This document shows positions 10,021 through 21,677 of a stretch of 64,000 nucleotides of DNA, one piece after another. A program made the position numbers and the translations under genes. The DNA lies in the NCBI GenBank assembly GCA_014529385.2, contig CM043959.1:49359122-49423121 (forward strand). The letters are read 5' to 3'. This DNA comes from Adiantum capillus-veneris (taxonomy: Eukaryota > Streptophyta > Polypodiopsida > Polypodiales > Pteridaceae). The notes under the pieces are model-generated. The model had not been told where the DNA came from. It saw nothing but the letters and a program-made list of their open reading frames with translations, and ran no database searches. How positions within the stretch are numbered: the stretch's first letter is position 1; every line of letters starts with the position of its first letter.

Positions 10021-11028
10021 GACATCATACGCGTATGATGTCTCACAGCATGAATTTCACAACCATTTCAACATTTGAGTGCATAGCCTCATTCCACATG
10101 TTAATCACATCCTATGAACCAAGTATCATGAGAATTGGAGTTAGAAAACCCAAGGAAAACCAAAAAGACGCAAAGTAGGCCATAAAATTGATTTTTGGTC
10201 CTAATTTTGTCAAAATAACTCCAAACTCATTGAAACTTTGTAGGATTGTTGATTAACACATCTACAAGCTATGTGGAACCAAAAAGCACCATTATGACAT
10301 AAAAGACATCATACACGTATGATGTCTATTTGCACTTACAGAGCCAAAACTGCTCATTTGTCATCATACATCCATTATATATATCTAATACATGCTACAT
10401 ATGAAATTTGGAACCATTTGGTCAAGAGGATCACCCCATTAGCCCAATTGAGGGAAAATCCTTCACCTAAAGCCTATTTTTGGCCCAAATCCAACATACT
10501 CAAGTCCAAACCAAGATTTGAGTAGGAACAGTCCTTCACTAGTACATGGGGAATCCACAAAACCAATCCCATGGAAAATTGATGAAAAAGACATCATACG
10601 CGTATGATGTCTCTAGAGCAATTTTAGCCCAAAATCTATCCAAACTTCATAAATACACTGAATAAGCCTATCTAAAGACAAATCCAAGCTTATAGAGAAA
10701 CTTGGTCCAAAAATACACTAAAAGACATCATACGCGTATGATGTCTCACTATGTGATTTTGGCACCTGAGGGCTTCAACCACCAAAGAGAAGTGATCTAC
10801 ATGCCATTTGAAAGTGAACCACCAAGTTTTATCCAATTTGGATTATAAAATCCAATTCCCTTTCAAAATTTTGCCAAGAGCCGGAACTGGACTAAATTGG
10901 CCAAAACTTGACCAAATGGGATCCAAACTCAAATCCAAGCATATGATAATCATGTATACACTATCAACTACAAGCACAACCAATATGAAGTCATTTTGAC
11001 ACAAAAGACATCATACGCGTATGATGTC
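10021..11028. repeat. Five copies of a 22-bp palindrome in the element A spacer
   Basis: Copies lie at 10021-10042, 10305-10326 (one mismatch), 10590-10611, 10724-10745 and 11007-11028. Each is the half-site GACATCATACG followed by its exact reverse complement, mostly preceded by an A-run. Start-to-start distances are 284, 285, 134 and 283 bp. Confidence 0.95.
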
Positions 11029-11194
11029 TCCAACATGATTTTGAGCCCATTTTGCATATTTTTTCACCTACCTTGCATCCTTAGGCCCTGAATAGCTCAT
11101 GCTTCAATTTCAAGTCATTTGGATAGTTAAAAGCTTCATTTCGGCTTTCAGTACTAAAAAGACGCTAACTTCTGAAATTGGAGTTACAGGATCC

Positions 11195-13918
11195 ATGGAT
11201 TCCACCAAGTCATCGGCAACGAAGAGAAAAAGACCGACAATCAAAGATGCTATTGCAGAAGCGGAACCATTTGACATTCCAGCAGAAACCCTCAAGCCAA
11301 CCAAAACTTGGGTGGAGGAAGCAGTATTGGAGAAAGAGGGAATAAAGATCTACCAGGGGACTTTCAGAGATCCTCAAGGGCAAGCGGTGGATGTACCGAT
11401 GATCCCACAGGAATTGGTAGAATATAGCAGGTCAGAAGACATCAGCAGGTACCTGGAAAGGGCAGACTTGGACAGTTTCTTCACCTTGAGACCATCAGGT
11501 GTGGATACAAGAAGAGTATACGAGTTGGCAACATCCATTCAGAAGGATGGAAAAGCCACATTGACAGCCATGGATGGAGAGAAAGTAGAAGTACAGATCA
11601 CTCCACAGCTCATTACAGACGGATTGAAGCTGCACAACAAAGGGAGCTCGGTCAGCGAAAGAAGGGAGGCCATAGAGGTCTATGGGCCCAAGAAGCAGAA
11701 TGCAACCTATGGAGATATGGCGGACCCAAGAGCGGCAACCCTTTGCCGACTGTACAACCAATTTCTTCATGTTTGCAGTAAAAGACCGCAAAAGTATACG
11801 ACACCACCCCATGCCATTGCGACCACCATCACATGGGCATTAAAGAGAAATATGCCAAAAGAGGTGAATTACGCTCAACACATCCACGAGCAAGTAATTG
11901 CCATGCACAACGAGAAGCCAAAATACATAGGAGGAGCGGAAATTCTGACAAGAATATCTTATGAAGCTATTGGAGCTAGAGATCAGTGGCCAAAGGCTCC
12001 CTCCCAGAATGAGTGGCTTAGAGAAGCCGATGAGGAGGAAGAACAGCCCGAAGTATCCAAGAGGGCATCCACAAGAGCACACAGGAAACTAGAAGTAGTT
12101 TTAGAACCTGAAGAGGATGTGGACGAGCCACTTAAGAAGAAAGTAAAGAAGAAGGTTGCTCCCAAGCAAACCAAAAGTCAGAAAGCGGCAAGAATGGAAA
12201 GACTAGTGGAGCAGTTTAGAGCGGAAAGAGCTCTAAAGGGTGACTTTGAAGAAAAGTGGGTGCCAGACCCCACCAAAGTCGGAACTAGCTCAGCCAGGCC
12301 ACATATTGATCAATACGATCAATATATTAAAGCTTATGAGGATTCAGAGGCTATTCTGGAGCAGCAACCTGTCGAGCCATACACTGAAGAGGAGGTACAG
12401 CAATTAAAAGCTGATCTGAAAAAAGACGACAAGGGGAAAAGGAAAGTAGATGAGTCTACTAAGCCTCAAGAGAAAGATGGTCAAGCCGACAAAGGGAAAG
12501 CCAAGGAAGATGAGGACAGATATCCCTCTATGACTGATGTACCAAGCCCTAAGAAGACGGAAAAAATTGTGGAGGAGACCACAGTAGAGGTGGACACAGA
12601 TGATTTGGAAAAGCCAGAGGCCGAGACCAAAGAAAAGAAGATAGATCCAGTTCAGCAAAAGAGAAATGATTATGAGGATCTGGTAGAGATAGGATACACC
12701 GAAGAAGAGGCCCTTGAGGCAGTTTATGGGATCACCCTACAAAAACAAGATGAACGGAGAGGAACGGAGGGAAAAACAAAGAGTAAAAAAGAAAGTGAAG
12801 AGAAACTAGACAAACCAAAAGTACTAGAAGAGCCAAAGCCAGTGGAGGTGGTGGCAGAAAGAGCTTTAGAGTTGACAGATGATGATGAAAAAGACATGCA
12901 CATGGTGCATGAACTGCTCAGCAAGATAAAAGAAAGGTCCAAGGCAAAGGAAGTAGAGATTGAGACAGCCAAACAAAGGGAAGCGGAGTTGCAGAGAAAA
13001 TTAGAGAATGCTATGACTGAATCTGAAAGTCATAAAGCATCACTCTATGACGCGGAAAACGAGAGAGACGGCTTGATACTCCAGCTAGCCGAGGCTTCAA
13101 GAGAAGTAACAAGTGCACAGGAAGCAAGGGAGCGGATAGAGGATGAGTTGGAGGCGGCCAAGGATGCGCTCATTGAGCTAAGGGAGAGAGTCGAGCTCCA
13201 AGAAAGAACAATCACTAGACTCAGGACTACCCCTAGAGCTAGCAGAGCAGGAACCGAACAAGAGGGAGCTATCATACCAGCTTTGGAAGTCCAGGTCAGA
13301 AGCTTACAAAGAGAGCTGAGATTAGAGCAAGTGCAAAGGTTGCACATTGCGGAGGGATCATTGGCCACAGAGGAGAGGCTCACATTAGAAAATCAAACAC
13401 TACGGACAGAGAATGAGGCCCTCCGCAAACAGCTCCAAGATCTACAAGAGAAACAAAGAAGAGAGACAGAGAAACCACAAGAAGAATCACGTGGAGCAGC
13501 CATAGAGCTACCAGAAACTGGAGAGGCAACCACAATTGAAGATCCAGCCCCAGCTCAAGAGGTGGCCTCGACTTCAAGAATCTCTGAAGAAGAAGAACAA
13601 AGGCTCCATGACCAAATAGAAAAGTCAGCAGAGGAGAGTGCCAAGGCGGAAATGGAATGGGAGAGGAGACTCCTAATCTCCATTAGACTTCACGGACTAG
13701 ACACAAAAGTGCTCCATGAACAGTGGATGCAACCCAGCCTGCCTTTCCCTTTGATGAAATTTGAAGTGCTAAAGACGAAAAAGAGAATAGAGGAGGAGCA
13801 GTATGTCGCTCTTTACGAAGGCGACATCACAAAGGAGGAACAATCAAAGAAGATTGAATCTAGCTTCTTCCACTTCTTGGGACTGAATCTCTGGCCGTCT
13901 AATATTCGACTAAGATAG
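11195..13918 (+). pseudogene. Extra 3' ORF: coiled-coil protein, C-terminally truncated (element A)
   Basis: The start at 11195 (MDSTKSSATKRKRP) is chosen because B starts at the same codon; the frame is open upstream but that part is not conserved as protein. The N-terminal 260 residues look globular (YQGTFRDPQG, RRVYELATSIQKDG). An acidic Lys/Glu-rich middle follows, then long heptad-rich coiled coils (about 12950-13480; segments such as LRTENEALRKQLQDLQEK). I see no signal peptide or membrane segment. By position (after integrase) it corresponds to the env-like or accessory ORF of Athila/Tat elements, but no envelope feature is visible. Homology with B ends at codon 13853-13855; the last 20 residues are read from the adjoining LINE. 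Confidence 0.85.
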
Positions 13919-15156
13919 CTCAACATCAGACCATCCATCTCATCTTGGTCATGAACTTCTATCCCTTTCTCATCATAGAGCGAGCGGACGTGGCCCCGAC
14001 TCTTCTTGATTTTTAAGGCCCTTAAGAACTAAGCTTGATTAGAGGCTTCAGGTTTTAGGAAAGTCTCCCTGGAGAGAAGCCTTGCCTTTTTGATATCTTC
14101 TAGCTCCTCATTTGCAAGGTTAGATTTGGCTTCGAGCCATCATTTGTGCTCCTCCTCAGTAGCAAGCCCTTTGGCTTTTACGGAGGTAAGCAATTTTACC
14201 TCCGTTGTAAGATGAAAAAGGTGCACCTCCCTAGCTTTTTTGAGTCGGGGGCCCGAGGTTTTTATTGCTTTGTGGATGCTCCAAGAAAATAGGTCCCACA
14301 CATTGTGTTTGTTGAGGTCGACATCTTTTTTGAGGTTACCCAGTGCCTTCTTGGTTAGATTCCTGAAAAGAGGGTCTTTGAATAGGTGTGCCCCTGTTAC
14401 TAATAGTTTTTTCCCACCTCTTGGGGTCTGCTCCTCCCCTTTATTCTTCTTGAAATGTATGTGCAGAGGTATGTGATCCAAAAGGCTTTTTGTTGGGACT
14501 ACCTTCATCTCCATCAGCATCGGTATCCAGTCAGCTTGGTGTGAGCAATAACATCTATCCAGCTTGGAGGCAGTGCGGGCATACTAGAGACTTGTGTAGG
14601 TGAAAGCAAGCGTGCTGTTCCACGGGCCGACTTCCCATAAGTCGATCATCGTCCACTTTTTGCACAACTTTTGCCATTTAGACCTTTTCGAGCCAACCAG
14701 CATATTGGAGGATCCTGTTTTATCCCTGCTCTTTTCTTCCATATTGAAGTCGCCAACCAAAAACCACTCACCTTCAATAGGAGTATCTCTAAGATGCATC
14801 CATAATTTAGCTCTTTCTTTTGCATTGCAAGGGCTGTACACATTCACAATAGTGAAGGGATGCCCTTCCCATCTTATTCTAATCCCCAAGATTCGGTGGT
14901 TTAGAATCAACTTCGGCTCCAATTCCCTGTCCTCAATACTGAGGACACCACTAAAACCGTTATTTCCTTCTCCATAGGATACAAGTTTCTTTCCTAGCGC
15001 CTGCTTTCTCTTGCTATGAGCATCTAAGTGGTGTTCCTGGATGGCCCAACAGTTGATTGCCTTCTCATTTTTTATTTCCTCCTAGAATAGGGTACTCTTC
15101 TTACGGGTTTTCAACCCCTTTACGTTCCAAGATTGAATAGTGAGAGACTCCATCAT
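13856..15156 (-). pseudogene. LINE ORF2 fragment: APE-type endonuclease
   Basis: One frame starting with Met-Met at 15156 carries the endonuclease motifs in order: SWNVKGL, AIQEHHL (catalytic Glu), VNVYSP, VGDFNM, LDRCY and LDHIPL (the usual SDH has become LDH). The enzyme nicks target DNA to prime reverse transcription. The frame is interrupted by stops near 15090, at 14584, 14140 and near 14033. It ends in the linker that normally leads to RT, where the DNA changes to element A. The RT is missing. Confidence 0.85.
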
Positions 15157-15167
15157 TAAAGAGGGAC

Positions 15168-16691
15168 TCATTGGGATAGAGGAACGAATTCTTCAGTATC
15201 CAAATCATGCCCACCCCCCCTCTCCTTGGTCTGACGGGAATCTGGGGGTTCCAAGGCAGGGGATTTGTTTTCTTGCAGTGCTGCAAATGGATTGTGCAGT
15301 GGGACCGTGAACCCGCTTTCTTTCAAAGGGGTGGAGGATGGAGCATATCCTTTCACCTCAAGTGTTCTCACAACTTCAAGCACTTTGGAGTCTCTTGCCA
15401 CTGCCTTCACCTTTTTGGATCTTTTCAGACCAAGGACTTGAACAACTGTCACCGTTGTCACTGCCATAAATTTTGGGGCAGCAGCGGGAGTAATGATCCT
15501 ATTATTATTGCATGCACCTTCAGCAATTTGTTGTATGGGCATCGATTCCTCCACAATATTTTTTTGCATCTTTAAATCCATTTTATCACATACCATATCT
15601 TCTTTATCCTTCCCTGCATTTGCCCCTTCATCACTACCTCCTTGCTTCTCCAACCCTTCCATCGGGGATTCCTTTTCACTGGGGACCTGTGCTGTCGAAG
15701 CTGTAGTACCATTAGTCTTCAAGGGGAAATCCTTGGCGAAGTGTCCAAAGTTGTTGCATTTAAAACATGCTCCAAAGTATGTCCCAAAGTTTAGTGGAAT
15801 AGTAACAAGCCCAACTCCAACATTGATTACCATGCTCGTAGGTGGCGTTTTAGACACATCCCAACCTATACAAACCCTGTTTGAGGTTCTTCCAAACCCT
15901 CTCTTGCTAGGTATAAATAAGGGAGTACCCAATTGACTAGCAAGCATCCTGAGATTTTCCCACAGCCAGCTAGGCAGTCCCACAAACTCAACCCAGACCG
16001 GATGAAACCCCTGTAGAGATTCATCTGAGTCGAGCACTGGCTCCCAAGGCACTACACAAATCATAGTCCTATTAAAAACAAGGGGCCCTTTGTCAAGGAT
16101 CTTTTCCACGTCGGAGGCCGCTTTGAATATCACTAAAAAAAAACCTTTAGCTAGGTAAAAAGTACTTTCAACTGCTCCTCTCAAACCTATTTGCGATCTT
16201 CCACCACTGAACCCAAATATAAGCGTTAGCTTAGCTTGCTTGGCTAACTGTTTTTTGATAAGGGTTGGTGGAATCGCTACGGTAATAGCCTCGGTAACCT
16301 CCACCTGCTGTGGCAAAGACTTTTTTAAAGCAGAGAAGGCCCGATTTGCCAACCCGTCTTCCACCAGCCCACTGTAGTCTGCTTGGAAGCAAGCTCTTTT
16401 GTTGTTGATAGGGCCGGACTCAATCATTTTGTTGACTTCCTTTAGCTCTTGCTCAAGTCTAGCTCTTGCATTCTGCAGTTTTTTGATATCTCCTTCACTC
16501 GACAACCCTTCTAATGGGCCTTTTCCAACGTGCTTAGAGACAGTCCCCTTGAGTATGCTAGCAAACGAAATGCCTGGCCTGCGAGCTGCATATGAACTTG
16601 ACGCCTTATTTACGCTCGTACAGATGGGACCCTGAGGAACCCCATCTTTGAGGGTTTTTACCTCGAGTTGAAACCCTTGAGCTGATCCCAT
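15168..16691 (-). CDS. LINE ORF1: DUF4283 and zinc-knuckle protein
   Basis: The 507-residue frame has a coiled segment near residues 70-90, then the DUF4283 domain typical of plant LINE ORF1 (about residues 115-285; LIFGFSGGRSQIG, KGFFLVIF, WVEFVGLPSWLW). A zinc knuckle follows (CFKCNNFGHFAKDF). The last cysteine of the knuckle is replaced by Phe, so zinc binding is probably lost. It would bind LINE RNA as a nucleoprotein. The ATG of ORF2 at 15156 lies 12 nt downstream of the end. A further N-terminal segment (Met at 16927, MELGAMVVSED) lies in another frame, so the native start is upstream and the ORF is frameshifted. Confidence 0.82.
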   Translation of the reverse strand: MGSAQGFQLEVKTLKDGVPQGPICTSVNKASSSYAARRPGISFASILKGTVSKHVGKGPLEGLSSEGDIKKLQNARARLEQELKEVNKMIESGPINNKRACFQADYSGLVEDGLANRAFSALKKSLPQQVEVTEAITVAIPPTLIKKQLAKQAKLTLIFGFSGGRSQIGLRGAVESTFYLAKGFFLVIFKAASDVEKILDKGPLVFNRTMICVVPWEPVLDSDESLQGFHPVWVEFVGLPSWLWENLRMLASQLGTPLFIPSKRGFGRTSNRVCIGWDVSKTPPTSMVINVGVGLVTIPLNFGTYFGACFKCNNFGHFAKDFPLKTNGTTASTAQVPSEKESPMEGLEKQGGSDEGANAGKDKEDMVCDKMDLKMQKNIVEESMPIQQIAEGACNNNRIITPAAAPKFMAVTTVTVVQVLGLKRSKKVKAVARDSKVLEVVRTLEVKGYAPSSTPLKESGFTVPLHNPFAALQENKSPALEPPDSRQTKERGGGHDLDTEEFVPLSQ

Positions 16692-17499
16692 TTTCTCTCT
16701 TGATCCTCAGAGGGAGCTTTTCCAATCGAGGCAGTTTTGTCCTCTTTCGTGATTGCAGCCCTCGGTGAATTGGGGCTCGACATTTCGGCATCATGCAACG
16801 GTCACAAGATCGAGCCATCTCCTTCATCCATCGGCATGACGAACTCCTTTTTGGGTATTTTTCCAGCCGCTAATGTATGTGAGAATTTAACAATATCTTC
16901 ACTTACAACCATAGCGCCAAGTTCCATTTACCAATAACGCAGACTTGTAAAAGGATCAAAAGGCTTCAAGAAGATAATAATTTCTCTTAAATAATAATCT
17001 CAAGAAGATAACCCCTCTAGATAATAATTGCAAGCCAACACCGAACACGGAGATGCTGTTGCAAGCAAGTGTGGAATTCAACACAAAATGAAGCTCCTAA
17101 TTGCAAACCTATCTTCCCTACCTATGCAGGCAACCACCTTAAATAGGTATAGTGAAGGCTAGCACTATAAAGCACAAGCAATTATTTATTGGATACTAAT
17201 CGCGATTGCAACAAAGACAACGATCGCTTTCTGAAAATTGTAGTACGCGCAAGTAAGGGCACTGTCGATGGTGGCAGAGAGCGCACCTAATGAGGATCGG
17301 ATGCGAAAGAAAAACGGGAGCGCAAAGGGGCCTACTTAACAACTGTAGCTTGACAGCGCTACAAACACCCGCTAGAGGCGAATCACTTAAATTTTGACAA
17401 GAAGAGCTCCCAACACGATAGAGTCTCACCTTGTGATGCCATAGCTTCAACAGCACTGCCCCTTGCGATTCATGATCCTTGCAGACAGAGTTGCATCAC

Positions 17500-18700
17500 G
17501 ATATTTTAGTGATCGAGTCTTTTCATTTCCTAATCTCCAAACCCTTCTTTCTTTTAGCTTGCTAGTTTGGAAAGTTGAAAGTTAAGCTCCAGAGGAATGA
17601 GACTTTTGAAAGGTTTTTTATGAAGTGAACCAATGAGTGACACATGGAGACCGTCTCTTCCTCAAACCTTTTAAGGTGCATTATATATAGTATAGATATA
17701 GGTGAGACACCTGGAGGGCTTCTTTGGCCTTCAAATTTTTAAGTTACATTATATAGAGAATAGATGAATTGCTTAGATGGCATTCGTGTCTATATAGCAT
17801 GATGTAAGTCAAAACTATAAAAATGTTTTTTTTCAAATGTCAAGAATGCTCAATTTTCATCCTCAAATGCAAGAAATTGTGTAATTGACACATGCAACTC
17901 TATAGAGTTTACTACTACCTCAACGTCGTTTTCTGTTAGGTGGAACGAGGCTGCTCTTCTTTTGTAAGACTCATTATTATTTTTTAAGCATAGAATACCT
18001 ATTCTTTGAAACATTGAACATTGAACATCGCCTGTAATTTTGTGAGAGCATCTTGTGGGTCCATTTCTTTATCATGATAAGCTCAAAAGTAGTCTATAAA
18101 ATAACTTTAAAATGATGCATGAAGATTTTTTTCTAGATATGCTTCTTATTTAATTCAAATCCTCCATAAGAGTATGCTTAAATGTCCCATCCAAGTAATT
18201 TCAGGGTCAATGAAATGAACCCTTTTGAGGCTCTTACAATGAAAATGAAAGGACTCTTACAAACTAGAATATCCACGAAAATTCAGTCAAGTCAATACTT
18301 CACATCATTAAAGCTTGATTTAGAAAGCCAAAACGTTGAAAGGAGCCATGAGGGAAACAAAGTGAAGAATCAGAGTGGCCTGCTAAGGAAATGTAATGCA
18401 AAAGTAGATAAGAGTTGTGTTTGTAGGATTTTTTTCATAAAATATTTTGAAAGATTGTAGAAAGAGTATCTATTTTCAAGGAAGGAGAGGGCATCCACAT
18501 GTCACTCCCTGGTTCATTTCCAAAAACACCTTGCAAAACATCTAATGTAAAATGCAAAAGTAAAAGGTAAGATTGTAAGACATGACAGCCTTTGCAGAAT
18601 GTAAGAACTGACAAGCCTTTTCAAATGCAAAGTCAAAAGACTTTCTATTCTACATAAAATAAATGTTGAAGTTTGATAACTTTAGTGAAAATTTTGTTAC
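17500..18700. other. Non-coding stretch between the two LINEs
   Basis: A+T-rich sequence without a recognisable gene. The ORFs here are short and have no domain. The 5' ends of the two LINEs point at each other across this stretch. Confidence 0.5.
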
Positions 18701-20048
18701 TCATTGGGGGCATAACTCTGTGTCGCAACCCTCTCCTCGAGCCCTGACTAAGAACCGCAAGGATAACCGCAAGTGCAGAAGGACAATAAGAGGAGACACA
18801 ACTCAATGTCGCAACCCTCTCGACGAGCACCGCAAGGATAAACGCATTCTTCGATGAAAGTAGTCTCTTGGAATATCAAGGGACCCTCCCAAAGCAAAGA
18901 AAGTTAGAGGATGGCTCAAGAATTTTCCTGTTGACGTCATTGGGCTGCAAGAGATAAAAACTGTTGGAGACGAGCTCTCCCAAAGGCTGAACGTTATCTC
19001 TAAAGAACACATATGGTCTTGCTCCTCACATGAAAAGGGATAGGGATGCACTACCATTGGCATACCTCTATCATGAAAAGTAAATGCAACCAAATCAAGC
19101 AAAGGTACCTATTGGGTAGGAGTGGGTGTTGAGTCCCCTGTTCAATGCATGATATTGTCTGTCTACGCAGGAGGTTTTATTCGAGACAGAACCCATCTAT
19201 GGCAGCAACTTACAACCCTAAATGAACCCACCATTCTCATTGGGGACTTCAATATGGTAGAAACATAGAAGACCGTTTTCTTCACCGAGGTAATGTCATC
19301 AATGGAGCAGAGCGCCATGAATGGAACCAATTAAAGGAGCACCTCAACCTATGGGATGTCAGATCCCTTGGAGATTTCACTTGGCAGAACTACTCAAGCG
19401 GCCCTAATGCTAGAAAAGCAAGGCTAGACAGATGCTACCTAAGCACTGCCTTGGCCAAAAGCTTCAACAGAATCAAGGCCAAACCTAGGATCACTTCTTG
19501 CACCTTGGATCACTATCCTCTAGTGATTACCCTGGATAACAAATGCAAGAAAATAATGAACCACTGGTTTCACACGGACTCCTCCCTGTTTCATTTGGAA
19601 GAAATACAGACCAGCATAAAGGCAATCTAGGTACATGCTTTTTCAAAGGGTCTCACTCCATCCAAGGCATGGACAGTGGCTATAGCAAATACTCATAAAA
19701 ATCTGAAAATGTTCAGAAAGAAAGTCAGAGAAAAGGAGGAAGCGCAAAGATCAAATTTATAGTGAACTGGTTGATTTGGAGTGTAGCAAAAGCCTTAACA
19801 CTGATACGCAGGACAAGATTGCCACCCTAAGGCACCAACTTCGGGTCGAGGAGGACCTCACCCTCAAACATGCTGCAGTCTTTTTTAGGGACTGGTGGGT
19901 AGGCAAAGTAGACAAACCTACTAAAGAAATGTTTCAAATCCTCAGAAAGAAGCATAGTAGAGAGGCCATCCCTTTGTTAGGGGGACCTAAGGGCAAGGCC
20001 AGTAATGAATGTGAGAATATGGATATTGTAAATTAGGAGCACTTCTCC

Positions 20049-20549
20049 TTGCTTTTCAGTCCTAAGGAAATTTTGAATGAGGAGGTAATCTCAGCCCGAA
20101 ACCAAATCAGACATTGTAGGAACCGAGTGATCCCCTCACACATAGCAGTCCAACTAGACTCAGGGATCATAGTTTGGGAAATCAAAAAAGCAATTGAGTC
20201 CTTAAAGCCGAAGAAGACTCCTGGCCTTGATGGACTCCCGACAGAATTCTACCAGACCTTCAAGGAAGTGCTTGCTCCTATCCTCCTAAAAGTCTGGGAG
20301 GAATCAGTCAAGCATGGAGCCCTACCAGTTCATCTCAATACTGGAGTCATCAAACTTCTACATAAGAAGGGGCCCAAAGAGAACATCGCAAACTGGAGAC
20401 CACTCACCATGCTAAATTCAGCCTACAAAATATTCGCCAAAGCCGTAGCTCTTAGGATATCCCCTGCCCTTGCTGAGTGGCTGTGCAAAGAACAAAAAGG
20501 TTTCATCAAAGGTAGGAGAATCATGGAGGCAGTCATTGCATTGTGGTAG
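20049..20549 (+). pseudogene. LINE-2 RT, N-terminal motif block
   Basis: A 166-residue open segment of the broken ORF2 holding RT motifs 0 to 2 (TPGLDGLPTEFYQ, VIKLLHKKG, NWRPLTMLNSAYKI, EQKGFIKGRR). It ends in a TAG at 20547, after which the same frame continues (DFVFVKVDFDKAYDRLEW). Confidence 0.85.
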
Positions 20550-21059
20550 GGAATAGAACACACAGAAGACACGTGTCAGGATTTCGTCTTTGTCAAAGTC
20601 GACTTCGACAAAGCCTATGATAGACTGGAATGGACATTCATACTCGACTATCTAGCCATGATGGGCTTCAAACCAGGTATAATCAGATTGGTTATGAATC
20701 TTTTAGGGAATGCATAGGCAAGAGTAGCAGTTAACAATGGCATCTCGGAGCCATTCCCTCTCAATCGCTCAATTAGGCAAGGATGCCCCCTTGCCCCCAC
20801 TCTTTGCCACTACTGCAGACTCTCTCAACTGGCTGGTTAAAGCCAGAATGCAGGAAGGGGTTCTCAAAGGGATACTATTACCAGATGGTAGACATCAATG
20901 CCTTTCTCAATTTGCTGACAACACCAATGGTCTTCTCAATAATGACGAACAGACACTTCAAAGCTTTTGGAGATGTCTGAAAACATTCTGCACAGCTTTG
21001 GGATTTCGGATCAATCATGCTAAAACTGGAATCAGGGCTTCCCTCTCTCCACTCCCTAG

Positions 21060-21677
21060 ATGGATCATAGAAGAAGGCTACACAATCCTACAAGATGGGT
21101 CATCTTCAGACTATTAGGTATTCCTTTTGGGTTTAGGATCTCCATGGCCCAAAGGTGGCAATGGGTTCTGGAACGCTTCTCCTCCAAATTAAATCAATGG
21201 AATGGGTTCCAGGCCAATATCGTAGGAAGAGCACTGGTCATTAAGCATTTTATCTCATGCTATGTGTTATTTTTTCTCTCCTGCTGGAGACCCCCGGACT
21301 CTCATCTAAAGGAACTAATCGGAGCATGTAGAAATTTCCTTTGGTCAGGGGACCCAATGAGAAAAGGCCTAGCAAAGGAAGTTTGTTGTCTACCCAAGAC
21401 TCGAGGAGGACTTGGACTCCCTAACTTCAGTAAATGGGCTGACAAGCTTGCAGTTAAACTCATCCTGAGAGCCTTAGACAATCCTGAAGAGGAGTGGGCA
21501 ACATTGCTATTCAGAAATATCAGCAAGTTCACAGTTAAAGGAAGCAAGGGGATGCTCCCACTACCATGGATCTCCATCTTCTTTGGCCCTGTGGAGATAA
21601 CTCCCAGTGGCTCCCCCCTCCTCAGATCGTTGTGGGGAGCTTGGAACAGATATAGAGAGCACTTAAGAGTAAACTAG
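21060..21677 (+). pseudogene. LINE-2 ORF2, region C-terminal to RT
   Basis: Typical post-RT sequence of plant L1-like ORF2 (LLGIPFGFRISMAQRWQWVLERF, WSGDPMRKGLAKEVCCLPKTRGGLGLPNF are recognisable in short blocks). The frame opens in the shadow of the preceding frame, and native sequence starts at about 21110. Confidence 0.8.

Larger units (their letters stand above)
8383..11194 (+). other. 3' spacer of element A between polyprotein and coiled-coil ORF
   Basis: No ORF here looks real. The stretch is conserved with B (42430-44360, reverse strand). It contains a polypurine tract (8405-8417), a 23-nt copy of the RT active-site coding sequence (9660-9682), and five copies of a 22-bp palindrome between 10021 and 11028. 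About 785 bp (roughly 9839-10624) are present in A but missing in B. Short Met-starting frames at 9638-9927 are the shadow of this conserved non-coding region. Confidence 0.8.
1..13855 (+). mobile_element. Element A: giant Ty3/gypsy LTR retrotransposon, truncated at both ends
   Basis: This is a copy of the family seen complete as element B (38113-56527), in opposite orientation. It begins inside gag at the window edge, so its 5' LTR, leader and first ORF lie outside or are lost. Homology runs through gag, protease, RT, RNase H, integrase, a second protease-like domain, a 2.8-kb spacer and most of the extra coiled-coil ORF, and stops abruptly at about 13855. Beyond that point B continues with about 700 bp of ORF plus its 3' LTR, but here an unrelated LINE follows. 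The copy is dead: stops at 2494, 5546 and 6746, a 2-nt loss near 4322 and a 1-nt loss near 7907. Confidence 0.93.
13856..17500 (-). mobile_element. LINE-1: 5' half of an L1-type plant LINE
   Basis: Reading on the reverse strand, a 5' region is followed by ORF1 (16927-15168) and the N-terminal part of ORF2 (from 15156). It stops at 13856, before the reverse transcriptase, where it abuts the broken coiled-coil ORF of element A. There is no poly-A tail or 3' UTR. LINEs normally lose the 5' end, so loss of the 3' half suggests a later deletion or rearrangement. The 5' boundary is approximate. Confidence 0.8.

Noticed and set aside
10021..11028. CRISPR-like array
   Set aside because: The repeats are short palindromes 125-288 bp apart in a plant retrotransposon. 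The spacing is too long, there are no cas genes, and the host is a eukaryote.
15207..15936. Plus-strand ORFs of 120-147 residues opposite the LINE ORF1
   Set aside because: They are antisense shadows; the minus strand has the DUF4283 and zinc-knuckle signature.
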